Positions 21,400 through 30,591 of a stretch of 64,000 nt of DNA are shown piece by piece. The notes beneath the pieces are model-generated. The model searched no databases. It saw only the letters and a list, made by a program, of their open reading frames with translations, and was not told the DNA's origin. This DNA comes from Nesterenkonia sandarakina (GTDB lineage Bacteria > Actinomycetota > Actinomycetes > Actinomycetales > Micrococcaceae): the NCBI RefSeq assembly GCF_013410215.1, contig NZ_JACCFQ010000001.1, forward strand, positions 2,294,001 to 2,358,000. The letters are read 5' to 3'. The translations under genes were made by a program, and so were the position numbers. The number at the start of each line of letters is the position of its first letter. The stretch's first letter is position 1.

Positions 21400-21417
21400 A
21401 TATTGGTCATATTGGTC
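21400..21417. promoter_or_regulatory. Tandem 9-bp repeat, candidate response-regulator operator
   Basis: ATATTGGTC occurs twice head to tail at 21400-21408 and 21409-21417, in the AT-richer centre of the 241-base region between the citrate carrier and its divergent two-component genes. Response regulators commonly bind direct repeats about one helical turn apart, so this is the best operator candidate for the CitB-like regulator. No experimental support is available. Confidence 0.45.
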
Positions 21418-21530
21418 TCAGTGTCGGCGGAGACCGGCTCTCCCGGGCCAGACAAAGTCTCAGGCCCAGACCATGATCCAATTCCGGATCCCGATTCAGA
21501 CCCACACCCGCATCCGAAGGAGCAGCAGCC

Positions 21531-23153
21531 GTGCCCGTGGCCTCATCCGGAGCCTCAGCCGCCCCAGGCGAGGTCTCGCTGGTCCGCCGGCTCTTCCGAT
21601 GGAACATCGGGCTGCTGGTCGGGGCGGTGACTCTGGTGAGCCTGCTGTGGGGAGTGAATCAATACCTGGAGGTCCGCGCCCAGTACCAGGAGCGAGTGCT
21701 CACCATGGCGGAGTCTGTCGCGGTGATGTCCACCGTCCAGGACGCGCTGGAGACCGAGGACCCAGCCGAGATCCTGGCCCCGTGGGCCGAGACGCTGCGT
21801 CAGGCCAGCGGCTACGAATACATCATGATCGCCGACGCCGACGGGCTGCGACAGTCCCACCCGGACCCCGACGCGATCGGTGGCTCGCCCGAGCTGGACC
21901 CGGCGCCGGTGCTGGCGGGGGAGAGCTGGACCGGCGTGGAGCACGGGCACGCGGGTCTGACGATGCGCGCCAGGGTGCCGATCGCCAATGAGGCCGAGGA
22001 GATCATCGGATTCGTCTCGGTCGGCGTGCAGGCCTCCGAGGTCCGGCTGGCCTCGGTGCGTGAGCTCCCGCTGATCCTGGCCGCCGCGGCGCTCGCCGTG
22101 GGCATCGGCGCGCTGGGAGCCCGGATGCTGGCCCGTCGGCTGCGCGCAGACACCCACGGTCTGGAACCGCGGGAGATCACCGCACTGCTCGATGACCGTG
22201 AGGCGCTGCTGCATGCCATCGGCGAAGGGGTGATCGGCCTGGACCGCGACGGGCGCGTCGTACTGGCCAACACCCCGGCCCGCGAACTGCTGCGTCTGCC
22301 GGCCGACCACCTGGGACGCACCCCCGCGCAGCTGGGCCTCAGCCGGGACGCTCAGAAGGTGCTCACCGGACCAGAGCCGGGGGAGGATCTGCTGCTCAGC
22401 GTGGACGGGCTGATCCTGGTCTGCAACCGCAGGCCGGTGCGCATGCGCCAGGCCGACGGCGGCGTCGTCGTCACGCTGCGCGATCGCACCGAGCTCACCC
22501 GGCTCAGCGACCAGCTCGACGGGGCGCGCACCGTCACCGACGGGCTGCGCGCACAGCGCCACGAGTTCGCCAACCGGCTGCACACGGTCTCCGGGATGCT
22601 GGAGCTTGGCGGTGTGGACCAGGCCCAGGACTACCTCTGCGAGCTCTCACTGGCCACCTCCGGGGCCGATGCCGAGATCGCCGCCCGGATCGAGGACCTC
22701 ACCGTCGCTGCCCTGGTCCTCGCCAAGTCGGTCCAGGCCGCCGAGCGCGGCGTGGAGTTCAGCCTCTCCGAGCTCTCGGCGCTGCCCGCCGGCAGCCCCC
22801 ACGACCTGCGCGATGATCTGTTGCTGGTGATCGGGAACCTGGTGGACAACGCCATGGACGCGGCAGGCGTGGACGGGGCGGTGGAGCTGATGGTCAGACA
22901 GCACGGCGAGGTCACCGAGGGTCTCGTCGAGGTCCGCGTCATCGACTCAGGCCCAGGTCTGGACCCCGGGATCGCCCAGGAGATCTTCAGCATCGGGCGC
23001 TCCACCAAGGACTCCGCAGGTCGGCGCGGCCTGGGCCTGGCCCTGGTGCACCAGGCCTGCCGCAGACGCGGCGGCTCGGTCACCGTGGAGCAGGACCCAG
23101 AGACCAGCTTCTGCGCCTACCTGCCGATCCGAGCTGAGGTGCGCACGCCATGA
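21531..23153 (+). CDS. CitA/DcuS-type sensor histidine kinase
   Basis: 540-residue membrane sensor kinase for di- or tricarboxylates. An N-terminal membrane helix (WNIGLLVGAVTLVSLLW) is followed by a periplasmic-type PAS sensor domain (about 60-180), a second helix (LPLILAAAALAVGIGALG), a cytoplasmic PAS, and a SpoOB-like dimerisation helix with phosphoacceptor His344 in QRHEFANRLHTV. The ATPase has NLVDNAMDAAG and GRRGLGLALVHQ. GTG 21531 has GAAGGAG 8 bases upstream. The stop overlaps the response-regulator start by 4 bases (ATGA). Divergence from the citrate carrier suggests citrate sensing. Confidence 0.9.
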   Translation: MPVASSGASAAPGEVSLVRRLFRWNIGLLVGAVTLVSLLWGVNQYLEVRAQYQERVLTMAESVAVMSTVQDALETEDPAEILAPWAETLRQASGYEYIMIADADGLRQSHPDPDAIGGSPELDPAPVLAGESWTGVEHGHAGLTMRARVPIANEAEEIIGFVSVGVQASEVRLASVRELPLILAAAALAVGIGALGARMLARRLRADTHGLEPREITALLDDREALLHAIGEGVIGLDRDGRVVLANTPARELLRLPADHLGRTPAQLGLSRDAQKVLTGPEPGEDLLLSVDGLILVCNRRPVRMRQADGGVVVTLRDRTELTRLSDQLDGARTVTDGLRAQRHEFANRLHTVSGMLELGGVDQAQDYLCELSLATSGADAEIAARIEDLTVAALVLAKSVQAAERGVEFSLSELSALPAGSPHDLRDDLLLVIGNLVDNAMDAAGVDGAVELMVRQHGEVTEGLVEVRVIDSGPGLDPGIAQEIFSIGRSTKDSAGRRGLGLALVHQACRRRGGSVTVEQDPETSFCAYLPIRAEVRTP

Positions 23154-23884
23154 CCCGCTCGCCAGCCCCGAGCTCCCGCGGACCGGCGGGCGCCGCCCAG
23201 GTTCCCGTGCTGATCGTCGACGACGACGTCCGCGTGGCCCGGAATCACCAGGAGCTGGTCGACTCGATGCCCGGCTTCACGGTGGTGGCCACCGCCCACA
23301 CTGCCGCCGAGGCCCTCGAGGCGGTCCGCCGCCACCGTCCAGGCCTGGTGCTGCTGGATCTCTTCCTGCCCGACCGCACCGGGCTGGCGGTGCTTGAGGA
23401 GCTCCGGAGCTCCACCTGGCTGCGCGAGGTCGGTGTGGTCGACGTCCTGCTGATCACTGCGCTGCGCGATGTCGAGCATGTGCGCACAGCCATGGCGATG
23501 GGTGCGCTGCACTATCTGATCAAGCCTTTCCCGCTGCGCCAGCTGCGCGATCAGCTGGAGCGCTATGCGGCGGCCCGCCAGCGAATGTCCGGACTGGCCA
23601 CCGTCACCCAGAACGACGTCGACGCGCTCTTCGGGATGATGCGACCGATGGCGTCGCGCTCCATGGCCAAGGGTCTCACCGCGGCCACTGCCGAACGGGT
23701 CGCCCGTGAGCTGCGCTCGCGGCAGGGCGATGTCTCCGCCGTCGAGGTCTCGGAGAGCACCGGGATCGCCCGGGTCACCGCCCGCCGCTATCTCGAGCAC
23801 CTGTGCGCGGAAGGTCGCGCTGAGCTCACGCTGCGCTACGGCCAGGCGGGACGACCAGAACACCGCTACCGCTGGGTGCCCTGA
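23150..23884 (+). CDS. CitB/DpiA-type response regulator
   Basis: 244-residue DNA-binding partner of the kinase upstream. The receiver domain has the acidic pair in VLIVDDDVRVA, the phosphoacceptor Asp70 in LVLLDLFLPDRTG and the conserved Lys in HYLIKPFPL. The C-terminal helix-turn-helix region (DVSAVEVSESTGIARVTARR, then YLEHLCAEGRAEL) is of the CitT/DcuR type. Coupled to the kinase by an ATGA overlap. Its likely target is the citrate carrier promoter, where a tandem 9-bp repeat is found at 21400-21417. Confidence 0.9.
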   Translation: MTRSPAPSSRGPAGAAQVPVLIVDDDVRVARNHQELVDSMPGFTVVATAHTAAEALEAVRRHRPGLVLLDLFLPDRTGLAVLEELRSSTWLREVGVVDVLLITALRDVEHVRTAMAMGALHYLIKPFPLRQLRDQLERYAAARQRMSGLATVTQNDVDALFGMMRPMASRSMAKGLTAATAERVARELRSRQGDVSAVEVSESTGIARVTARRYLEHLCAEGRAELTLRYGQAGRPEHRYRWVP

Positions 23885-23944
23885 GCCGAGGCCGCAGGGC
23901 AGGCCGTGCTCCGCCGTCGGTGCCGCATTGACTAGGCTCATGCC

Positions 23945-24838
23945 ATGAGCAGGCGCACCTGGACCGCAGCAAACCTCCCGGACCTCCACGGCCGCACCGC
24001 CGTGGTGACCGGGGCCAACAGCGGGGTCGGTTTCGCGACGGCGAGCGCGCTGGCCCGTGCCGGGGCGCATGTGGTGCTCGCGGTGCGAGATGAACAGCGC
24101 GGGCACACCGCCGCGGCGGCCATGTCCGGGCGCACCGAGGTGCGTCGGCTGGACCTGGCGGATCTGGGCTCGGTCCGGGACTTCGCGGCCGCCTGGAGTG
24201 GGCCGCTGGATCTGCTGATCAACAATGCCGGGGTCGCCGGAGGCCGAGGGTCCCTCACCAAGGACGGTTTCGACCTCCAGTTCGGCACCAACCACCTGGG
24301 GCATTTCGCGCTGACGAATCTGCTCCTGCCGCAGGTGTGCGATCGGGTGATCACCCTGGCCTCGGGGGCGCACCGCGCCGGAGACATCTACTTCGAGGAC
24401 CTGGCGCTGCGCACCCGCCGGTACTCCCTGGCAGAGGCCTATGGTCAGTCCAAGCTCGCCAACCTGCTGTTCACCCTGGAGCTCGAGCGCCGACTGCGCC
24501 GCGGCGGATCCCGGGTGCAGTCCTTCGCCGCCCACCCCGGGTACTCCGCGACGAATCTCGGCACGCAGGGTCGCAGCAAGCCGCTCATCGCCACCGTCGA
24601 TCTCGCCGGACGGCTGCTGGCGCAGACCAGTGAGCAGGGTGCGCTGCCGAGCCTGTTCGCCGCCACCCATGAGCTGCCGGGCGCCAGCTATGTCGGTCCG
24701 GACGGGCGCTGGGAGCTGCACGGCAGCCCGTCCCTGGTCGGTCGCTCAGCAAGGGCCAGCGATCCCGACCTTGCCCGGCGACTCTGGGAGGTCTCGGAGG
24801 AGCTCACCGGGATTCGCTTCGGCCTCGGGTCCGAGTAG
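23945..24838 (+). CDS. Short-chain dehydrogenase/reductase
   Basis: 297-residue SDR enzyme using NAD(P)H; substrate unknown. The cofactor-binding TGANSGVGFATA is at the N-terminus, NNAG follows in LLINNAGVAGG, and the active-site YxxxK is in AYGQSKLANLL, with the serine in LASGAHRAG. The sequence resembles the retinol dehydrogenase/protochlorophyllide-reductase-like branch (AAHPGYSATNL), a loosely defined group. It starts 60 bases after the response regulator on the same strand, but there is no functional tie. Confidence 0.87.
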   Translation: MSRRTWTAANLPDLHGRTAVVTGANSGVGFATASALARAGAHVVLAVRDEQRGHTAAAAMSGRTEVRRLDLADLGSVRDFAAAWSGPLDLLINNAGVAGGRGSLTKDGFDLQFGTNHLGHFALTNLLLPQVCDRVITLASGAHRAGDIYFEDLALRTRRYSLAEAYGQSKLANLLFTLELERRLRRGGSRVQSFAAHPGYSATNLGTQGRSKPLIATVDLAGRLLAQTSEQGALPSLFAATHELPGASYVGPDGRWELHGSPSLVGRSARASDPDLARRLWEVSEELTGIRFGLGSE

Positions 24839-24936
24839 CCGCCCCAGCTGCCTCGGATCTGTGGCGGGCTTCGGCACTGGTCGTGGGCGGCTGCCAAAGG
24901 GTGCGCGCTGCGACTGGAGGGTGCGGGCGGCGGCCC

Positions 24937-25242
24937 TCAGCCCGCTGCCCCGGCGATCTCCTGCAGCGCTTGGACATGAGCGGCGAAGGCGGAGCGCCCG
25001 GTGCGGGTGAGGCGAAGCCAGGTGATCTGCCGGGAGTCTCCGCGACCGGCCGAGGCGGCTTTGCTCGAGGACACATAGCCGGCGGCGGAGAGGGTCTTCA
25101 GGTGCTTCGAGAGCGTGGCGTCCGAGACCTGGAGCGTGTCACGCAGCACCGCGAAGTCCAGGTGATCCACCGGTCGCAGGAGACCGCAGATGCGCAGCCG
25201 TACCGGCGCGTGGATGGTCTCGTCGAATCGGGCCTCAGTCAC
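24937..25242 (-). CDS. Winged-helix (ArsR/MarR-like) transcriptional regulator
   Basis: 101-residue DNA-binding protein. The winged helix is seen from FDETIHAPVRLRICGLL through FAVLRDTLQVSDATLSKHLK to TLSAAGYV, with a wing (RGDSRQITWLRLT) and a C-terminal helix. GTG 25242 overlaps the stop of the membrane-protein gene upstream by 8 bases, so the two are translationally coupled. Membrane protein plus small winged-helix gene is a recurrent actinobacterial pair. A decayed relative of this regulator lies at 41362-41496. Confidence 0.83.
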   Translation of the reverse strand: MTEARFDETIHAPVRLRICGLLRPVDHLDFAVLRDTLQVSDATLSKHLKTLSAAGYVSSSKAASAGRGDSRQITWLRLTRTGRSAFAAHVQALQEIAGAAG

Positions 25243-25702
25243 GCCGCAGCTCCTCCAGGGCGCTGCGGTAGGCGAGTCCGGCAAGCCACGTCGTCGTCAC
25301 GAAGGCGACCAGGGCAGTCAGCGCCACCGCCCAGGGAAGACCGAGGGAGACCAGGCCCAGGGAGACGCTGAAGAGCGCCAGACATGCCGCCAGGATCCCG
25401 GCGAGGGCCCAGCCCGCGCGGGCTCCCACGCTGCGCAGCCGCAGGCCGGTCTCGCGCTGGAGGAGGTGGGTGATGATCAGTGCGCCGACCAGGGCCAGCC
25501 ACCCCGAGGTTGGGGGTTCATAGTGCTCCCCGGGAGAGATGCTCGCCGCGGAGGCCACCCACCACGCCGCCACACCTCCGAAGGTGGCCATGAGCGTCCG
25601 CGGGACTGCGGTCCGGGACGCCAGGCGTGCTCGGTCCTCGGTGAGCGTGTCCAGGGCAGAGGCGGCCTCGGTGGGAGAGACGCCCGAAGAGTTCTTTTCC
25701 AT
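25235..25702 (-). CDS. Small multi-pass membrane protein paired with a winged-helix regulator
   Basis: 155-residue protein with about four hydrophobic segments: TLMATFGGVAAWWVASAA, WLALVGALIITHLL, AGILAACLALFSVSLGLVSLG and AVALTALVAFVTTTWLAGLAY. The N-terminal 40 residues are polar (predicted inside). No enzyme motif is seen. ATG 25702 begins MEKNSSG; the frame is open to 25738. The 3' end overlaps the downstream regulator start by 8 bases. The function is unknown; regulation of, or sensing by, the paired protein is the natural inference. Confidence 0.7.
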   Translation of the reverse strand: MEKNSSGVSPTEAASALDTLTEDRARLASRTAVPRTLMATFGGVAAWWVASAASISPGEHYEPPTSGWLALVGALIITHLLQRETGLRLRSVGARAGWALAGILAACLALFSVSLGLVSLGLPWAVALTALVAFVTTTWLAGLAYRSALEELRRD

Positions 25703-25790
25703 GCCGGAAAGTCTAAGTGTGGTTTTCCATAGCGGCAAGTGAAATCTGGTGCCGGTGTTCCGGACGGACTGGGCGAGGGGGAAGGGGTGC

Positions 25791-27059
25791 TCAGAGCACC
25801 GGCCGGAACGGGATCAGCGCCCACTCGGTCAGCCGCGCCATGGGGCGCCGTTCGCGCCACCTGTCGGTGCTGACGATCTCGCAGTGCTCCCGGTCGCTGA
25901 GAAAGACCTTCTCCATCTCTGCGGCGAACCCCGGGTCGATGACCTCCACGTTGGATTCGTAGTTGAAGGACAGCGACAGCCGGTCGATGTTGGCCGTGCC
26001 GATCGTGGACCATTCACCGTCGATCGTGGCGGTCTTGGAGTGCATCATGCTGCTGGCATAGAGCAGGATCGAGATCCCTGAGTCCAGCATCTCCCCGAAG
26101 AACCCGCGGGAGACCCAGTCGGCGAGGACGTGGTTGGAATCCTTGGGCACCATGACCTGCACGTCGACCCCGCGTTCCGCGGCGAGCTTCAGGGCGCGCA
26201 GGATCTGCTGGTCCGGGATGAAGTACGGGGTCGAGATCCAGATTCGGTCCTTGGCCCGCTCGATGGCCTTCAGATACATGTTCCGGATCGGGTAGACCAG
26301 GTCCACGGGAAGATTCGCGACCACGCGGACCGCGGGGTTCCAGTTATCCGGTGCGATCCAGGGGATCTGCTGGTCCGCGGGGCGGTCCTCGTTCCAGAGC
26401 CGGGCGATCGTCTGGCGCAGGCCCCAGACCGCGGGGCCGACTTCGCGCAGGTGGGTGTCGCGCCACTTCTGCGCGTAGAGCGATCCGATGTTGTATCCCC
26501 CGACGAAGCCGACGGTGTCATCGGCGACCAGGATCTTGGAGTGGTTGAACCCGGTGGACCGGATAGGGGCCTTCCAGAAGCTGCGACCGGCTGCGGGCAT
26601 GCGATAGACCTGGACCTCGTCCGAGAGCTGGGCGTAGAAGCTGCGCGGCACGACCAGGTTCGCGAAGCCGTCGTAGATGATGAAGACCCTGACCCCGCGA
26701 CGAGCCGCCGCGTTGAAGGCGTCGATGAACTTCTGACCTACCTCATCGTTCTTCCAGATGTAGGTCTTCATCAGGATCGTGTCCTGGGCGGTGTTGATCG
26801 CCTCGAGCATGTCCCCGTAGAGCGCTCCACCGTCGGTGTAGATGTCCATCGGCGTCTCGTCGATCCGGGCGGTGAACGTCCCGGGGCGCTGCGCGTCACG
26901 ATCCTTCCGGCCGCGGTGCTTGATCAGATCCAGCGCCACCACCGAGACCGCGGTGAGCGTGGGCACGGCCAGCGCCGAACCGGCGACGACGAGCGGAAGA
27001 GTCCGCCGCGGAGGCCGCAGGCTGATCAGGCGGGTCTGGCGGGTCGTGAAGAGGCTCAT
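25791..27059 (-). CDS. Cardiolipin synthase-like phospholipase D family protein
   Basis: 422-residue membrane-anchored enzyme expected to make cardiolipin from phosphatidylglycerol or to transfer phosphatidyl groups. One N-terminal hydrophobic segment (LPLVVAGSALAVPTLTAV) precedes two PLD catalytic HKD motifs: His173/Lys175/Asp180 in NHSKILVADD and His340/Lys342/Asp347 in MHSKTATIDG. Both are intact, as are the trailing GGYN and GTANID. Whether it is a true synthase or another PLD-type phospholipid enzyme cannot be told from sequence alone. Confidence 0.87.
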   Translation of the reverse strand: MSLFTTRQTRLISLRPPRRTLPLVVAGSALAVPTLTAVSVVALDLIKHRGRKDRDAQRPGTFTARIDETPMDIYTDGGALYGDMLEAINTAQDTILMKTYIWKNDEVGQKFIDAFNAAARRGVRVFIIYDGFANLVVPRSFYAQLSDEVQVYRMPAAGRSFWKAPIRSTGFNHSKILVADDTVGFVGGYNIGSLYAQKWRDTHLREVGPAVWGLRQTIARLWNEDRPADQQIPWIAPDNWNPAVRVVANLPVDLVYPIRNMYLKAIERAKDRIWISTPYFIPDQQILRALKLAAERGVDVQVMVPKDSNHVLADWVSRGFFGEMLDSGISILLYASSMMHSKTATIDGEWSTIGTANIDRLSLSFNYESNVEVIDPGFAAEMEKVFLSDREHCEIVSTDRWRERRPMARLTEWALIPFRPVL

Positions 27060-27209
27060 GGAGTCACTCTAATCGGGTGAAGCCCCCATCTCTTGACCCC
27101 CGGTGTCTCGAGGATTCTCATGGAGGTACCGGATGCATCTCGTCCATCTCAACACGCTGGCGCTGGCCGGTGATCGCCGGTCAGCGAAGCTCCTGGAAGA
27201 GGGATCGCC

Positions 27210-27623
27210 ATGATTCGCATGTTGCTTCAAGCCGCCATCAACGTGGCGATGGCCTCCCTGGGGCTGTTGCTCGCTCAGACCCTGGTCGATGGGGTCACGC
27301 TGCAGGCCTCGGGGTTCATCACCGCCGTCCTGGTCTTCGTCCTGGCGCAGGCCGTGCTGGGGCCGTTCGTGTTCAACATGGCACGGCAGTACGCCTCCGC
27401 CATCCTCGGAGGCGTGGGTCTGATATCAACCTTCCTGGCACTCTGGATCGCGACCCTGGTGCCGGACGGGCTGACCATCTCGGGGGTCACCGCGTGGGTC
27501 TTCGCCCCGCTCCTGGTCTGGATCGTCACCGCACTGGGAACCTGGATCCTGGGATATCTCGTGCTCAAACGCTGGTGGGACAAGCGCAAAGAGGAGAAGA
27601 ACATCCGGCAGGCCATCGCCTGA
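27210..27623 (+). CDS. Phage-holin-family (4TMS) membrane protein
   Basis: 137-residue protein with four hydrophobic segments and a positively charged tail (KRWWDKRKEEKN). It fits the actinobacterial four-helix family annotated as phage holin family protein in many chromosomes, where no lysis role is established. ATG 27210 has GAAGAGGG about 8 bases upstream. No phage genes surround it. It is followed after 58 bases by the ClC channel gene on the same strand. Confidence 0.72.
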   Translation: MIRMLLQAAINVAMASLGLLLAQTLVDGVTLQASGFITAVLVFVLAQAVLGPFVFNMARQYASAILGGVGLISTFLALWIATLVPDGLTISGVTAWVFAPLLVWIVTALGTWILGYLVLKRWWDKRKEEKNIRQAIA

Positions 27624-27681
27624 GCCTGGGTGCGCCCGACCACGTCGTGCACGGTGATCCAGGACAGAGGCTCTGACGCCC

Positions 27682-28956
27682 ATGCCATCCGGACAGGCAC
27701 AGGAAGCACCCACGGCTGGCACACTTCTGCGGCTCTGCGTCCCCGCGATCCTCGTGGGCGTGGTCTCCGCCCTGGGACTTCTCCTCGTGGAGGGCGCAGC
27801 TCACCTGCTGGAGCAGCTCCTCTGGGAGAGGCTGCCTGAGGCCTGGGATGTGGATCCCGGCTCGGGCTGGTGGATCTTCGGGGTGCTGACTGCCGTGGGG
27901 CTGGGCGTCGCACTGATCGTCTCGTTCTTTCCAGGCGGTGCCGGGGAGGACTCCGCCACCGTGGAGCTGATGGGGCCCCCGCTGGCCCTGACGGCGCTGC
28001 CGGGACTGGTGCTGGTGAGCGTGCTGGTCCTGGCTGGTGGGGTGAGCCTCGGCCCCGAATCGCCGGTGATCGCGATCAACACCGCGATCCTGGTGGCGCT
28101 GCTCGCGCGGTTCCGGCCCGCACTCGAGGTGCGGCTGATCGTGATGCTGGCGGCCGCGGGCACCATCGGTGCATTGTTCGGCACTCCGGTGGCCGCGGCG
28201 CTGGTGCTCACCGGTGTGGTGGCGAAGGCCCCCGGCGCTGGCGCACTGTGGGACCGGCTGTTCCTGCCGCTGCTCGCCGCCGCCTCGGGGTCGCTGACCA
28301 TGAGGCTGCTCCACGGACCGCAGCTGGGACTCACGGACGTGCCGCCGCTGGGCGTGCCAGAACCCTCGGATCTCCTGATCGGGGGCCTCGTCGCCTGCGC
28401 CGCGGCACTGGTGATCCTCGCCGGGGCCTCCGTGTTCGGACGGTTGCATGGGCTCTTCCGCCGGCTTCGCCACCCGCTGCTCTACACGACTCTGGGAGGC
28501 GTCATCCTGGGCGCCCTCGGGGCGCTGGGTGGTCCGATCACGTTGTTCAAGGGAGGTCAGCAGATGGCCGAGCTGGTCGCTCATGCGGAGGACTACACCA
28601 CCTCTGAGCTGCTGCTGATCGTGGCCGTGAAGCTCACCGCACTGCTCATCGCGGCCACAGCAGGCTTCCGCGGCGGCCGGATCTTCCCGGCGGTGTTCAT
28701 CGGGGCAGCGGTGGGCCTCCTCGTTCAGACGGTGCTCCCCGGGACACCACTGGGCCTTGCCCTGGCCTGTGGAGTGCTCGGCGCCGTCCTGGCCGAGTGT
28801 CGGGACGGGTGGATCGCCCTGTTCATCGCGGTCCTGGTGGCGGGGGACATCTCCCTGCTCTCCCTGCTCTGCGTGGTGGTGCTTCCGGTCTGGCTCCTGG
28901 TCATGCGGGCTCCGAAGATGCTGGTGCGCAAGGAGCAGGAGCAGCTCCCAGCGTGA
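27682..28956 (+). CDS. ClC-family chloride channel or proton/chloride antiporter
   Basis: 424-residue polytopic protein of the ClC family. The gating-glutamate motif appears in GGVSLGPESPV (Glu in GPE), a GALFGTPVAAALVL segment follows, and the later anion-binding loop is GFRGGRIFPAVFIGAAVG. These are the signature features of the bacterial ClC-like ion channel group. Length is a little short compared with E. coli ClcA, and no cytoplasmic CBS domain is present. Ion selectivity (chloride versus fluoride) is not determined by eye. Confidence 0.85.
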   Translation: MPSGQAQEAPTAGTLLRLCVPAILVGVVSALGLLLVEGAAHLLEQLLWERLPEAWDVDPGSGWWIFGVLTAVGLGVALIVSFFPGGAGEDSATVELMGPPLALTALPGLVLVSVLVLAGGVSLGPESPVIAINTAILVALLARFRPALEVRLIVMLAAAGTIGALFGTPVAAALVLTGVVAKAPGAGALWDRLFLPLLAAASGSLTMRLLHGPQLGLTDVPPLGVPEPSDLLIGGLVACAAALVILAGASVFGRLHGLFRRLRHPLLYTTLGGVILGALGALGGPITLFKGGQQMAELVAHAEDYTTSELLLIVAVKLTALLIAATAGFRGGRIFPAVFIGAAVGLLVQTVLPGTPLGLALACGVLGAVLAECRDGWIALFIAVLVAGDISLLSLLCVVVLPVWLLVMRAPKMLVRKEQEQLPA

Positions 28957-29020
28957 CCCCGGTCTCCTCGGGTGAATTCCGTTGGTCGGAACTCCTTGCG
29001 GGGCCATAAGGTAGTGCTCC

Positions 29021-30511
29021 GTGAGCACTCAGAGCCCCGCCTCCCAGACCTCCGCGCCCCAGCAGCTCGGCTTCCTCGACCGGTATTTCCACATCACGGC
29101 CCGCGGATCCAGCCTTGGCCGCGAGGTGCGTGGTGGTCTGGCGACCTTCTTCGCGATGTCCTACATCATCGTGCTGAACCCGCTGATCATCGGCGCCTCA
29201 GCCGACTCCACCGGCAACTTCCTGGGCGGCGGCTCGGAGCCGAACCTGCCCGCCGTCGCCGCGGCGACCTCGCTGATCTCCGGTCTGATGACCATCCTGA
29301 TGGGGGTCATCGGCAAGTTCCCGATGGCGGTCTCCTCCTCCCTGGGGCTCTCGGCCTTCATCACCTACGGCATCGTGGTGCTTCCCGGGATGACCTGGGC
29401 TGATGCCATGGGTCTGGTGGTCATCGAAGGTGTCATCCTGCTGCTCCTGGTGCTCACCGGCTTTCGCTCCGCGATCTTCAACGCCGTTCCGGGGGCGCTG
29501 AAGATCGCGATCAGCGTGGGCATCGGACTCTTCATCGCGCTGATCGGCATGGTCAATGCCGGCTTCATCCAGAACAACGGCAGCACCGGACTGGAGCTCG
29601 GCGTCGGGGGATCCCTCTATGGCTGGCCGATCTTGATCTTCCTGATCGCCATGTTCGCCCTGTTCGCCATGTGGGCCGCGAAGGTCCGGGGCGCGATCCT
29701 GTACTCGATCGTCGGGGCCACAGTGCTCGCCATCACCCTGGAGTCGGTCTTCCGGATCGGCCCGCAGGTCGCCCAGGACGGTACCGAGAACCCCTACGGC
29801 TGGGGCCTGACGGTGCCGACCCTGGACCAGGACTGGCTGACCATGCCGGACCTGAGCCTGATCGGTGACTTCAACCTGCTGGGCTCCTGGGAGAGCATCG
29901 GCGTGGTCGCTGCGACCCTGGCGATCTTCACCTTGCTGCTGGCGAACTTCTTCGACCTGCTGGGCACCATGGTGGGCGTCTCCAACGCCGGGGGGATCAA
30001 GGACGACGACGGCGAGATCCCGCACTCCCGCCGGATCATGGTCGCCGACGCGGTGGGCACCATCGGTGGCGGCGTGGGTTCGACCTCGGTGAACTCCGGG
30101 TTCATCGAGTCCACCGTGGGTGTGGGCGACGGCGCGCGGACCGGTCTGGCCAACGTGGTCACCGGAGTGCTCTTCCTGGCCACCATCGTGCTGGCTCCGC
30201 TGGCAGCCGTGATCCCCACCGAGGCCGCCTCCGCCACTCTGGTGCTCGTCGGGTTCCTGATGATGCAGCAGATCGTGCGGATCGACTGGACCGATGTGGA
30301 GATGGCGATCCCGGCCTTCATGACCATCGTGGTCATGCCCTTCTCCTACTCGATCACTAACGGGATCGGGGCCGGCTTCATCAGCTACGTGGCGATCAGG
30401 GTCTTCCGCGGAAAATGGCGTGAGGTGCACCCGCTGATGTACATCACCGCGGCGCTGTTCGTGCTCTACTTCGTCTCCGGTCCCATCCAGGAGGCCCTGG
30501 GGGTCGGCTGA
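29021..30511 (+). CDS. NCS2-family purine permease (AzgA-like)
   Basis: 496-residue transporter of the nucleobase-cation symporter 2 family, AzgA-like branch that imports hypoxanthine, guanine or adenine. Visible motifs are GLATFFAMSYIIVLNPLII near the N-terminus, SSSLGLSAFITYGIVV, LANFFDLLGTMVGVSNAGG, and the NSGFIESTVGVGDGARTGLA signature, which holds the conserved E-S/T pair for substrate binding. Starts at GTG 29021, 64 bases after the ClC gene. No regulator is adjacent and no purine riboswitch was recognised in the short leader. Confidence 0.88.
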   Translation: MSTQSPASQTSAPQQLGFLDRYFHITARGSSLGREVRGGLATFFAMSYIIVLNPLIIGASADSTGNFLGGGSEPNLPAVAAATSLISGLMTILMGVIGKFPMAVSSSLGLSAFITYGIVVLPGMTWADAMGLVVIEGVILLLLVLTGFRSAIFNAVPGALKIAISVGIGLFIALIGMVNAGFIQNNGSTGLELGVGGSLYGWPILIFLIAMFALFAMWAAKVRGAILYSIVGATVLAITLESVFRIGPQVAQDGTENPYGWGLTVPTLDQDWLTMPDLSLIGDFNLLGSWESIGVVAATLAIFTLLLANFFDLLGTMVGVSNAGGIKDDDGEIPHSRRIMVADAVGTIGGGVGSTSVNSGFIESTVGVGDGARTGLANVVTGVLFLATIVLAPLAAVIPTEAASATLVLVGFLMMQQIVRIDWTDVEMAIPAFMTIVVMPFSYSITNGIGAGFISYVAIRVFRGKWREVHPLMYITAALFVLYFVSGPIQEALGVG

Positions 30512-30591
30512 TCGACACCTGTGGGACCTAAGGTCCTGGTGTGCTGCTGAGCGGCGGCGAGACGATGGTGCCTCGAGAGGAGGACGACACC

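Noticed and set aside
23117-24721. A 534-codon minus-strand frame opposite the response regulator and the SDR
   Set aside because: Runs across two unrelated genes and shows no motif.
27210-27623. Prophage signal from the holin-family gene
   Set aside because: No endolysin, integrase or structural phage genes nearby; the family is chromosomal in actinobacteria.
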